Assembly: GCA_963615055.1 (NCBI GenBank)
Contig: CAVEFO010000004.1
Span: 1-64,000 of the forward strand
Reading direction: 5' to 3'
DNA length: 64,000 bases
DNA from: UBA1822 sp963615055
GTDB lineage: Bacteria; Bacillota; Negativicutes; Veillonellales; Dialisteraceae
This document shows positions 1 to 11,300 of the stretch, piece by piece; the stretch's first letter is position 1; every line of letters begins with the position of its first letter. The notes below the pieces were generated by a model that worked only from the letters and a program-made list of their open reading frames with translations, searched no databases and was not told the origin of the DNA. The position numbers and the translations under genes were made by a program.

Positions 1-244
1 GGGCCCGCCATCGGAAAATTTCAAACAGGCGGGCCTCCTTGCGCGTCGCTTGGCTGCTCACAAAAATCGGAAACAGCGGCCTTTTAATTTATAGAAGGCC
101 GCCATTGGCAAAGGCCGCGCTTCGGGGCGCGGACCTTTGTGCCCTCTATATTTTACGAACACAGAGTAATTATGTACAAACATTGCTTCGCTCGCTCGTC
201 AAAAGACTACGCTCAAAACATTTTTTACATTTTTTGGCAGCCCC
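1..244. other. Intergenic edge segment with GC-rich palindromes
   Basis: I see no credible gene here. It contains inverted repeats built on GGCCGCC/GGCGGCC, including one around 79-103 (GCGGCC... GGCCGC) and one around 109-143 with a CGCGC-TTCGGGG-CGCG core. Similar GGCGGCC-TT-GGCCGC palindromes recur near 33000, 33950 and 63775. It lies downstream of the minus-strand binding-protein gene, but I see no hairpin followed by a T-run that would make a convincing terminator. Confidence 0.5.
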
Positions 245-1087
245 TTATTTCTGCTCCAGCAATTTCATCAGATCGCTGCCATACCATTTTTCCGAAATTT
301 TCGCCAATGTCCCGTCTTTTCTCATTTCCGCGAGCGCCGCGTCGATTTCTTCGGCCAATTTTGTTTCCTTCTTGTTCACAAGCGCGACGGTCTCATTCAC
401 GCGCACCGGCTCGGCAAGCGTCGCGACTTCGATGCCTTCTTTTTTCGCCAAATCTTCGATACCCAAATTGTTCGGCACGACGAGGAGATCAAATTGGCCT
501 TCCTTCATCGCGCGGAGGCGTTCGGATTGGCTCATGCCGGACTGCACCGGGATTTCCGCCAAAAGATTGCCATGCTTTTGATTCCATTCCGTGATAATGC
601 GGAACGCGCCGCCATTCGCCGTGAAAGGCGTCACGCGCAGATTGTCGCGAAGCGCTTCTTCCAGATTTTTATATTTCGATTCCAGCCCCGCCTTCACGTA
701 AACCATAAGCGAACTCGCACCGACCGGACTCTTGGGGACGAGGAAATTTTTCTCGCGCTCCGCATTCCGGAAATACCCGCCGACCGCGACCTTCGCTTCA
801 CCCGATTCCATTAAAATGTCCTGCGTTTCCGGCGGCACGGCTTCTATCGCAAGCGTATAACTCTTCAGGCGACGATTCACTTCGGAAAGCACATCGTATT
901 CATACCCGTGCATCTCCCCCTTTTCATCCGCCCAGGCCAGCGGCGGCTCCGTCGAGGAAACGAGCGCCTTCACGGCGACCTTGCCGCCCTCCGCCGCCGG
1001 TTTCTTCTCTTCGCCACAACCCGTGAAAATGCCGATTGCGACAATACCCGCTGCCAATGCTGCCAACCATTTCTTCCCGTTTCTCAT
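245..1087 (-). CDS. Amino-acid ABC transporter substrate-binding lipoprotein
   Basis: A 280-residue extracytoplasmic solute-binding protein of family 3 (polar amino acids). The N-terminus is a lipoprotein signal peptide, with basic MRNGKK, a hydrophobic stretch and lipobox IFTGC, so the mature protein is anchored through Cys24. The body shows the usual family start (PPLAWADEKGEMHGYEYDV) and the C-terminal pattern MRKDGTLAKISEKWYG. GGGAGG precedes the ATG. It lies 23 bases after its ATPase gene, behind a T-box leader whose specifier reads as Cys. Cystine is therefore the inferred ligand; the sequence does not prove it. No permease gene is next to the pair. Confidence 0.9.
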   Translation of the reverse strand: MRNGKKWLAALAAGIVAIGIFTGCGEEKKPAAEGGKVAVKALVSSTEPPLAWADEKGEMHGYEYDVLSEVNRRLKSYTLAIEAVPPETQDILMESGEAKVAVGGYFRNAEREKNFLVPKSPVGASSLMVYVKAGLESKYKNLEEALRDNLRVTPFTANGGAFRIITEWNQKHGNLLAEIPVQSGMSQSERLRAMKEGQFDLLVVPNNLGIEDLAKKEGIEVATLAEPVRVNETVALVNKKETKLAEEIDAALAEMRKDGTLAKISEKWYGSDLMKLLEQK

Positions 1088-1110
1088 AATAAAACCTCCC
1101 TCAAAAAAAT

Positions 1111-1851
1111 TTACCTGACTTCCAACATTCGTTTCAAAAATGCCCTCGTTTTTTCTTTTTGCGGGTGCACGAAAATTTCTTCCGGCGTCCCTTCTTCCTC
1201 GATGAGCCCGTCCGACATGAAGAGCACCTTCGTCGCGATTTCCCGTGCAAAATGCATCTCATGCGTCACAATGATCATCGTAATGCCCAGCGACGCCACG
1301 TCCTTGATTGTGTCCAGCACCTCGCCGACCAGCTCCGGATCGAGCGCCGACGTCGGCTCATCAAAGAGAATGACATCCGGCCGGGGCGCGATGGCCCGCG
1401 CGATGCCCACACGCTGCTGCATCCCGCCCGAGAGCGCCTGCGGATACAAATCCGCCGCATCGGCCATATGCACACGCGCGAGCTCTTCCATTGCGATTTT
1501 TCGCGCCTCGTCCGCCGCCATGCCTTTCCCGTACACCAGCCCGTCCATCACATTTTCCAGCACCGTGTGATTGCGAAACAGATTGAACGCTTGGAAAACC
1601 ATCGTCGACTGCCGCCGAAGCCGCAAGATTTCCTCTTTGGAAATTTTCTCAAAATCCACAGACACATCGCCGATCGAGAGCGTCCCCGCATCCGGCGTCT
1701 CCAAATAATTGAGACAGCGAAGCATCGTCGTCTTTCCCGTGCCGGAAGGTCCCAAGACCGCGACCACATCTCCTTTTTTTGCCGTAAAGGAAATATGATG
1801 CAGCACCTCTTTTCCCCCGAATGATTTTTTGAGCCCCGAAAGGGCAATCAT
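1111..1851 (-). CDS. Amino-acid ABC transporter ATP-binding protein
   Basis: Cytoplasmic ATPase of a polar amino-acid importer (GlnQ/HisP/TcyN type), about 246 residues, normal family length. Visible motifs are Walker A GPSGTGKTT, the Q-loop in VFQAFNLF, signature LSGGMQQRVGIARA, Walker B VILFDEPTSALDP and the switch histidine in IIVTHEMHF. The upstream AAAGGAGGG touches a first ATG (1857) but sits about 7 bases before a second one (1851), so I prefer 1851. It is the first gene after a T-box terminator and is followed by the binding-protein gene. The membrane subunit is missing from this locus and must be supplied from elsewhere, unless the system is incomplete. Confidence 0.93.
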   Translation of the reverse strand: MIALSGLKKSFGGKEVLHHISFTAKKGDVVAVLGPSGTGKTTMLRCLNYLETPDAGTLSIGDVSVDFEKISKEEILRLRRQSTMVFQAFNLFRNHTVLENVMDGLVYGKGMAADEARKIAMEELARVHMADAADLYPQALSGGMQQRVGIARAIAPRPDVILFDEPTSALDPELVGEVLDTIKDVASLGITMIIVTHEMHFAREIATKVLFMSDGLIEEEGTPEEIFVHPQKEKTRAFLKRMLEVR

Positions 1852-1885
1852 CGCCATCCCTCCTTTTCACTCCATGTGATCCAAA

Positions 1886-2151
1886 CAAAAATCCCCCGCC
1901 CACAAAGGGACGGAGGACCGTGATTCACACCCAATTTCGCCGCCGCGTCACCGCAAGCGACCTCGCCGACTGTCTTCGGAAACCCACATGAACAGTCTCA
2001 CGCTGTAACGGGCGTCCCCGTATATCCTACTCCGACTTTCGGAAAAATCCGCTCGGAAATGCACTTCGGCGCGCTACCCGTATCCGTTTCCACCGGCCGG
2101 ACTCTCTTTACCGTACTCGCGACGCTTACTCTTTTCGTCCTTGCGTTTATG
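1886..2151 (-). promoter_or_regulatory. T-box leader, specifier UGC (Cys)
   Basis: On the minus strand the leader shows T-box landmarks in order: a GACGAAAAGAGTA start of Stem I, AGAGAG then GGTG of the distal Stem I, a GAAGTGCA specifier strand, a T-box-like GGGTGTGAATCACGG, and a rho-independent terminator (stem 1892-1917, T-run 1886-1891). The specifier loop closes on a GAAA/UUUC helix; the codon just 5' of it is UGC followed by A, as T-boxes require. That reads cysteine. It controls the ABC transporter genes downstream. The T-box core is divergent, so specificity is inferred by hand folding. Confidence 0.78.
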
Positions 2152-2157
2152 TTGCCA

Positions 2158-2186
2158 ACTATATCACGCCGTTTTTCAAAAGTCAA
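2158..2186 (-). promoter_or_regulatory. Sigma-70-type promoter of the Cys T-box operon
   Basis: On the minus strand: -35 TTGACT (2181-2186), 17-base spacer, -10 TATAGT (2158-2163). Start of transcription is expected near 2151, at the beginning of the T-box leader. Confidence 0.75.
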
Positions 2187-2307
2187 GAGCGTGGATGATA
2201 TCCGTTTCCTCATAAGCCGACCCATAGAGAGCCAATCTTTTCACCGTCATGTCTGCCAAAAAAGAAAGCCAAAAACAGAATCAGATGCATAGGAAAATCA
2301 TGTTTGC

Positions 2308-5300
2308 TTATCTCGTTGCTGATTTTTCTACTGCTTCCGCCATTTGAATATGTTTGACGATCTGCACGACCACTTTCTTCAATTGTGCGATTTCTTGCGC
2401 TTGTTTCTCATTTGCTTCTTTGAGCTTTTCATTGTCTGCTTTGAGTGCTGCGTAATCCGCCTTCATCCCTTTCGCATCGGATTTCATTTGCTTATTGTCT
2501 TCGACGAGTTGCTTCACCGCACGAGCGATGACTTTCTTGCTCGCATAATTTTCACGAGAGGCATCACGCCCTAGCGCAAAGGAAATACCGGCGTTAAATG
2601 CATTTTCTCCATTTCCTAGCGAACCGCCGACGCTAAACATAATGCTTTCATTCGGACGCACAAAGGCGCCGATAGCCATCGCATGAGAACGCTTGAAATT
2701 TCCGTACCCAATTGCAAAAGAAAGCTTATCATCCGGATCATACTCAAGCGGATGAAGAGCTGCCATAGCCGTCACACCGGCAATACCGTCTTGTAAGCGT
2801 CCCTCGACTTCCCAAAGTTGCTGCATATTCGACGCATCGTTGGCCAAAATCCCGTTGGAAACATTCGTGAGCCTCGAATCAAGATTATCGGCGTAATATC
2901 CACCTCTTCCATCGGGATCCCCCGGATTGTGCCCAAAAGAAACCGTATTCGGCGCCGTCGCGACAGATTGATAACCGATAGCCATAGAATTCTGATCAGC
3001 CGCGTAAGCACCATTTCCAAATGCCATACTATTGGCACCGATTGCTTGACTCTGCGTTCCGAGCGCGACACTATTGACTCCACCGGCAGTACTATTGTAC
3101 CCATAAGCCTGACTGTTTTCTCCAATCGCTTGGTTAGAAATACCGATGGCAACCGAATTTTGCTCTTTAAGCGTATTACCATGACCAAGTGCGACCTGCT
3201 GCTCACCATCCAACGTGTTATCGCAACCGGCAGCGATGCTATGCCCACCCGTGACGGCATTCGATGCACCAATTGCTGTGGAATTCACACCACTGACAGT
3301 ATTCGTATACCCCATTGCCGTGGTATTGGCAGCGATTGCAGTATTGCTGAAACCGTATACCGATACATTATCACCGCCGGCTTTATTCTGCGCCCCATAT
3401 GCCGCCGTTTGCTTTCCACTCACAGTATTCTGATACCCAGATGCTACAGACATAGCACCGGCTACGCTATTTTGATATCCGGATACCGCTGCATAATCTC
3501 CCGTTGCTTGGTTCCCGGTTCCATATGCGCTACTCCCGGTACCGCTTGCTGTGTTATTTGAGCCCATCGCTGTAGTATTGGCTCCACTTGCCGTATTTCC
3601 GGCGCCGTAAGCCGCACTTTGATTTCCAATCGCACGGTTTCTTTGCCCTACAGCAGTGGTATCGGAAACAGAATTATCACCAAAAACTCCGGAAACGTTT
3701 CCTCGTCCTATGGCTGTCCCATTCTGACTGTAAGCCTTATTTTCATACCCAAGTGCCGTCGCCGCTTCACCGGATGCCCTGCTACCATACCCATAAGCAG
3801 CTGCCCCCATGCCGCTCGCAACAGAAGTATTCCCGACGACTGTCGCATTCTCTGCCGTTGCTTGAGACTGATAACCCATCGCTGTTGTTTTATGATTCGT
3901 TGCAGCACTCTGATACCCGATAGCAGTCGAATGGTCCCCCGTCGCTTGATTCCCCATACCATACGCACTCGCACTTGTCCCGCTGGCTGTATTCCCGGAA
4001 CCGGAGGCGATGGAATCTGCGCCACTTGCCGTATTGCTGTAACCATACGCCGAAGCATTGGCTCCCTCAACTGTATNNNNNNNNNNNNNNNNNNNNNNNN
4101 NNNNNNNNNNNNNNNNNNNNNCCATACCGTACGTACTCGCACTTGTCCCGCTGGCTGTATTCCCGGAACCGGAGGCAATCGAATCTGTACCACTTGCCGT
4201 ATTGCTGTACCCATACGCTGAGCCGTTTACACCACTGACGGTATTCCCTTTACCGGTCGCCGTCGCGTTGTTTTGATTCACCGTATTACCGGAACCGACA
4301 GCCGTCGCATCTTGCCCCGTCACACTGTTTCCATAGCCATACGCCGCGCTTTGATTGCCATTCAACGTGTTTTGCGAGCCGGCAGCGATAGCGTCATTCC
4401 CGGTCATTTCATTTTGGTAACCCGTCGCGACCGATTGATTCCCCGTGATGACATTTCCCGTACCGCTTGCCGTATTCGTATCCCCGATAATCGTCATCTG
4501 ATTTCCGTACACAGCATTGCTACCCATATCAGCACCCGACGACGTGACGGTATTTCCATTCCCGTACGTGGCATTATTGCTCCCAGTCACCGTATTCGTA
4601 TCACCAATGAGATTATTTTGTGCCCCCGTGACCGTATTTGTATTTCCGATAGAAATATTGCGATCCCCCGTGACGACATTCGTATTCCCGGAAGCAATAT
4701 TGCTATCACCTGCAAGCGTGTTGGTATTACCGAAAGAAACATTATTATTTCCCGTCACAATATTGACATTGCCGCTTGCCGTATTATTTTCACCGGTCAG
4801 CACATTTCCGTTTCCGGACGTCGTATTATTGGCACCATCCAATGTGTTCCCGTGACCAAGCGTCGAATTGTAATCACCATTCGAAATGGTATTGTCACAA
4901 CCGGCCGCGATACTATGGTTTCCTTGGACATTATTATCCGCACCGATAGCCGTCGAGCTGTCAGCTCCATCGCCATCTGCCGTACCGACGATATTGCCTT
5001 TACCGATTGCTGTCGCACTTTGCCCAGCCGCCGTATTACCGGAGCCGTAAGTACTGGTGTCATCTCCTTTAGAAACATTGTGCGAACCCACAGCAGTCGA
5101 ATTCTTCCCATCGGCTGATGTATTGTGTCCGATTCCTGTGCTGTATTCACCCTTCGCCGTCGTATTCGTCACATCACCGATATGAAGAGTCTTATCCTCT
5201 TTGTCATAGCTGATTAAGCTGCCCAACTGCCCCACTGTCACCGCATCATGCGCATACACACCATCCGCAATATTGGACAAACGATTTCCGGAAACATATT

Positions 5301-8300
5301 TACTCGGATCACCGGCCTCCGCCACACCGAAGGAAACCGTACCGGATTCTGTCGCGACCGACCCGTTTCCGATTGCTGCGGAGCCCGCTGCCGCTTGGGT
5401 GTTCGATCCGATTGCTACTGCATTGTCCCCGGATGTTTGCGCATTTTGCCCCATCGCAATGCTACCTGTACCATTGGCAATCGATGTGTCGCCAATCGCT
5501 ACAGAGCTGTTTCCGTTGGCTTGGCTGTTATATCCGTAAACACTGGACTTTTCCCCCGCTGCCGTCGAACCGGAACCAACTGCCGTCGCATAATCCTGCG
5601 TCGCGGATGTTCCGGCACCCATTGCTGTAGAATTGGTACCACTCGCCGTATTGTTGTACCCATACGCGGCACTGTTATCGCCTGTCGCATAATTATTTGA
5701 ACCGACTGCCGTCGAATTAACTTTCGTCGCTTCATTGTTTGAGCCCATCGTTGTGGCATCCGCTCCACTCGCCGTGTTGCTATAGCCATACGCCGACGTA
5801 TTGGTGTTGCTCGTCGTATTTTGATACCCGGTCGCCGTCGAATAATTTCCCGTCGCTTGGTTGCCTGTACCATATGCACTCGCACTTGTCCCGCTGGCTG
5901 TATTTCCTGAACCCGACGCAATAGAATCTACACCACTCGCCGTATTGTTGTACCCATACGCGGCACTGTTATCGCCTGTCGCATGATTGTTCGAACCAAC
6001 TGCCGTCGAATTAGTTTTTGTCGCTTCATTATTTGATCCCATTGCCGTCGCATCCGCTCCACTCGCCGTGTTGCTATAGCCATATGCCGACGTATTAGTG
6101 TTGCTCGTCGTATTTTGATACCCGGTCGCCGTCGAATAATTTCCCGTCGCTTGGTTGCCTGTACCATATGCACTCGCACTTGTCCCGCTGGCTGTATTTC
6201 CTGAACCCGACGCAATAGAATCTACACCACTCGCCGTATTGTTGTACCCATACGCGGCACTGTTATCGCCTGTCGCATGATTGTTCGAACCAACTGCCGT
6301 CGAATTAGTTTTTGTCGCTTCATTATTTGATCCCATTGCCGTCGCATCCGCTCCACTCGCCGTGTTGCTATAGCCATATGCCGACGTATTAGTGTTGCTC
6401 GTCGTATTTTGATACCCGGTCGCCGTCGAATAATTTCCCGTCGCTTGGTTGCCTGTACCATATGCACTCGCACTTGTCCCGCTGGCTGTATTTCCAGAAC
6501 CCGACACAATAGAATCTACACCACTCGCTGTATTGCTATACCCATATGCCGAAGCATTAGCTCCCTCAACTGTATTTTGATAGCCGGATGCCGTCGAATA
6601 ATTCCCCTTTGCTTGGTTACCCGTACCGTACGCGCTCGCACTTGTTCCACTTGCTATATTCCCGGAACCGGAGGCAATGGAATCCGCACCACTCGCCGTA
6701 TTGCTATATCCATATGCCGAAGCATTAGCTCCCTCAACTGTATTTTGATAGCCGGATGCCGTCGAATAATTCCCCTTTGCTTGGTTACCCGTACCGTACG
6801 CGCTCGCACTTGTTCCACTTGCTATATTCCCGGAACCGGAGGCAATGGAATCCGCACCACTCGCCGTATTGCTATATCCATATGCCGAAGCATTAGCTCC
6901 CTCAACTGTATTTTGATAGCCGGATGCCGTCGAATAATTCCCCTTTGCTTGGTTACCCGTACCGTACGCGCTCGCACTTGTTCCACTTGCTATATTCCCG
7001 GAACCGGAGGCAATGGAATCCGCACCACTCGCCGTATTGCTATATCCATACGCACTGCTTTGATCTCCTATAGCTTGGTTTCCGCTTCCGACCGCCGTCA
7101 CACCGGAAATACTCGCATCACCCATGACACCGGCGATATTCCCATTCCCCATCGCCGTCGAATTCTCACCGTACGCAAAATTCCCATTCCCGACAGCTGT
7201 CGAAGCACTCCCGGTTGCCGTGCTGTGATAACCGTAAGCCGAAGACTGCGCACCGCTAGCAATCGACTCATCGCCGACCGCCGTCGCGTCACTTCCCGTC
7301 GCCTGTGACTGATAGCCCATCGCTGTCGTATGCTGCTCACTCGCCACATTCCCTGATCCGACCGTCGTCGCATTCATACCCGTCGCGGTGTTGCGATTAC
7401 CCCATGCGGAAGCCCCTTCACCGGAAATCGTATTATCAAACCCGCCTTGGATCCATTGTTTATCATCATCCCAAGAAAGATGATTATCCAAATCTTGCAG
7501 CGCCGCATCCAAAATTTCCAAATTTTCAGAAACGGTATTCGCCTGCTTCACCTTCGTCGTCTTGATATCGTCAATCGTGTTGATTTTATCCGCGATTGTC
7601 TTCAGATTCGTCCCCGTCGTCGCACCGGCGGAAACATACGGCGTTCCAGCCGTGATATCACTCCGAAGCTCAGCGTGCATCGCACCACCGCTCATATAGC
7701 CGGTATTATTCTCGACAATGGTACCGTTGTCGAGTGTAATGGTCGCAATTTTTGCCCCGGATTTCGTCGTGATGTCCTTCGTCGTATTCGCAGAATTAAA
7801 CGTATATGCCGTCCCGACATTCAACTCGTTATACACCGTCTGGCCGGTAACAACGGAACCGCCCTGTCCACTCAACGCATTATCAGAAATGGTGCCTGTC
7901 TTCACTGTCAGTGTAAACGCCGTCTGATTGGCATTATTCTGCACATCCGTGTCCAGTGCCGAGTCCACAATCCACGTCTCATTTTTCACCAACTGACGAT
8001 AATTAACCGCCTCGTAACCGTCATGAGCGCTCGTGCCGTCCGCGACATAAATAATATTCCGCTTCGTTGACGCATTGCCGACGGAAACCGCATTGCCATC
8101 CGATGCCGCAACCGTACTCCCGCTCCCCAAGGCAACAGAATCTGCCGAAGCCGCACTGGCATTGTAGCCGAGAGCGACAGCAGATGCAGCGGAAACAGAC
8201 GCACTCCGGCCCAATGCTACACCGGATGCTCCCGTGACAGACGCTTCCTGACCAAAAGCCACCCCCGATTCAGCCGTGACCGAAGATGATACACCGAAGG

Positions 8301-11300
8301 CCATAGAAGAAACACCCGTCGCACTCGCCGATTGTCCTACTGCCATCGCGGAATTAGCGCCGGCTTTTGCCGAAGTTCCGATAGCAAGTGCATTGGTATA
8401 CGCCGCCGTCGACGAACCAATCGTGGCAGAAGATCCGACCGCAATACTATTCATCCCGTAAGAAATAGCGGAAGACCCAATTGCCACGCCTCCTTCACTG
8501 TACGTTTTACTGTGAGAACCGAGAGCAGTGGAATTTTTCCCGTTTGCCTCCGCATAGCCGCCGACAGAAGTCGCCCAATCAACACCTGTCGCTTTCGCCA
8601 TATCGCCAATGGCGACACCGCCGTGTTCCTTGGCCGACGTTCCGAATCCCAATGCTGTCGAATAACTGCCATTTTCTGATCCGGCTTCGGCATTTTGTCC
8701 CAATGCCGTGGAACTCGTCCCATACGCTTTGGCATTCGAGCCAACAGCCGTACTTGTTACGCCGTTTGTTTTAGCATTATACCCTAAAGCCGTACTTTGA
8801 TTTCCTGTCGCACCGGCGCTTTGCCCAAGAGCGGTAGCCGATGCTGAAGCCGCCGCCGAACTTACCCCGATTGCTACGCCGGACGCTCCTGTCACCGACG
8901 CACTTTTCCCCATAGCTACACTCGAAGCCGCCCCGGCGATTGCACTTTGCCCGACCGCAATCCCGGCCTCACCAGTGACAGATGCGCTTTGCCCTATCGC
9001 CGTGCCATAGTCGGCGGCAGTAACATTACTGCCGTAACCGATGGAAATCCCCTGGCGGCCGTAGCCGTTCTCCTTTTCTCTCCCGACCGTCGCATTCGTC
9101 CCGATGGCCACACTGTAATCCGCATATCCTTTGGAATTGGCACCGATGGCCACACTGTCCGCACTGATTCGGTTTCCTTGATCCACCTGCCCGGCGACCG
9201 CCCCGTTTCCGAGCGCGAGCCCATTCGTCGCAATCGACGTCGTGAGTTTCCCGACTGCAATGGCTCCCGTCCCCGATGCGACCGACCTCGTATCGGCATC
9301 CGTCCCGGAACCGATGACAATCGAATTATTGCCCGAAGCACTGGTATAGTTCCCCAAAGCCAACGAATATTCCGACGTGATTGTATTGTTAAACCCAACA
9401 GCATAGGAATGGAGAGATGTCCCTTTACCCGTGCTCACACCGATCACATTGCTGTGACCGTAAGCGCCGGAATCCGCCGCATACACGGTATTGGTTCCGC
9501 CGAAAGTAGAAGAATGCGATCCGTAAACATCATTCAAAGAACCGACCGCAACCGAACAGCCGGCAGAAGCAGAACTGTTATCCCCGATGACAGTCGTCCG
9601 ATATGCCGATGCTGACACCTTGTGCCCGATGGCCAAAGCAGAAGCGTCTGATGATTCAGCGTCAGCAATCGCGTGACTGGCCGACGCGTCTTTCCCGATG
9701 GCGATCGCATTGCTGGAAGAAGCCGCAGAATCTCCGAGAGAAATCGAATATTGCGCGCTCGCCGCAGAGCTGTATCCCAACGCGACACCGTATGTCCCGC
9801 TGGCAACCGCCCCCATCCCGACAGCCACGCCCGCATCGGAAGCGACGCGACTTCCGTATCCGACGGCGACACCTTTCCGCCCATAGCCGGTCTGCCCGCT
9901 TCCGCCGACCTGTGCATTCGTCCCGATGGCGACACTGTTTTCCGCATACCCTTTGGCAGACGTCCCGATTCCGATGCTGTCTTCGCTGATATTTTTCGCG
10001 TCATCGGTCGCACCGGCAATAGCTCCATTTCCGAGAGCCAAAGCGCGCGTCCCCACCGCACTCGCACCGGAACCAAATGCAGCACTGTCTACCTTTGTTG
10101 CCGATGCACCATACCCAACCGCCGTAGACTGTTCTCCGGAAGCGGCGGCATCAAGCCCCATGGCAACAGAAAATGTCCCGGAAGCCGCAGAATCACCGAG
10201 CGAAATGGAACTCAGCCCCGTCGCAGATGCACTGTAACCAAGCGCTATGGCATAGTTTCCAGACTTCGCATCCGCTTCGCCGCCAATGGCGATTGAACCA
10301 GTCGTTGTGGCCTCCGCCAGCTGCCCGACAGCGATAGAGGCATAACCGCCGGCCACAGTATAGTTACTCGACCCGCTCCCCGCGCCAATAGCCACTGCGC
10401 TGTTTCCGGCAGCACTGGCGTAGTAGCCCATCGCCACGGAATAGTTACCGGATACCTTATTGAACGTCCCGGAAGCCAAACCATTTGTCCCCGTGACCGT
10501 ATTCCCTAAGCCGAAAGCAAACTGATCGACATCCGCATTTTTGCTACTGGAAGAGCCAACCGTATTCCCATGCCCAAATGCACCGGAATTTTGAGAATAT
10601 ACTTCATTGTAAGCACCATAAGCAGAAGAATGGCTTCCGTAAATATAGTTGTAAGTACCTACTGAAACGGTACAGTTGTATGTAGAGGAACTGTTATCCC
10701 CAATGACAATGGTTCGATCTCCATTGGCCGTGACCGAATGCCCAATAGCCAGCACGGACGCCTCGGAAGATTTCGCCGAGCTCGTAAAATGTTTGGCCGT
10801 CGCTCCGTTTCCGATCGCAATCGCATTCGCAGAAGACGCTGTGGAATCACCGATAGAAATCGAGAGTTCCCCCGATGCCGCAGAAGAGTAGCCAAGTGCC
10901 GTGGACATTTTCCCGGTTGCTTGACTCAAGACGCCCAACGCCGTCGCATTAGCTGCTGTCGCATCCGAATCGACCCCGATTGATGTCGTCCGATGGCCCT
11001 TTGCATTGGCTCTCGTACCCATCGCCAAAGCGTCATACTCATCTGTCGTCGTCTCCGCATGAGCTCGATACCCGACCGCCACATTCGCACTCTCGCCGTC
11101 GACCGATTTGATACTGGACTGATACCCGATGACCAATCCCTGATTCACACCATCAGCCGTGGCCTCTTTCCCAATGGCTATGGTCGCACCTCTGCCGCCG
11201 TCATTCGTGACATCCCCATACACCGGATTCCACGTTGCTCCTTGTATCGTAAGACAAGCACCCAGCCCGCACAATACAAAAGCTGCCGTCCGAATCTCCG

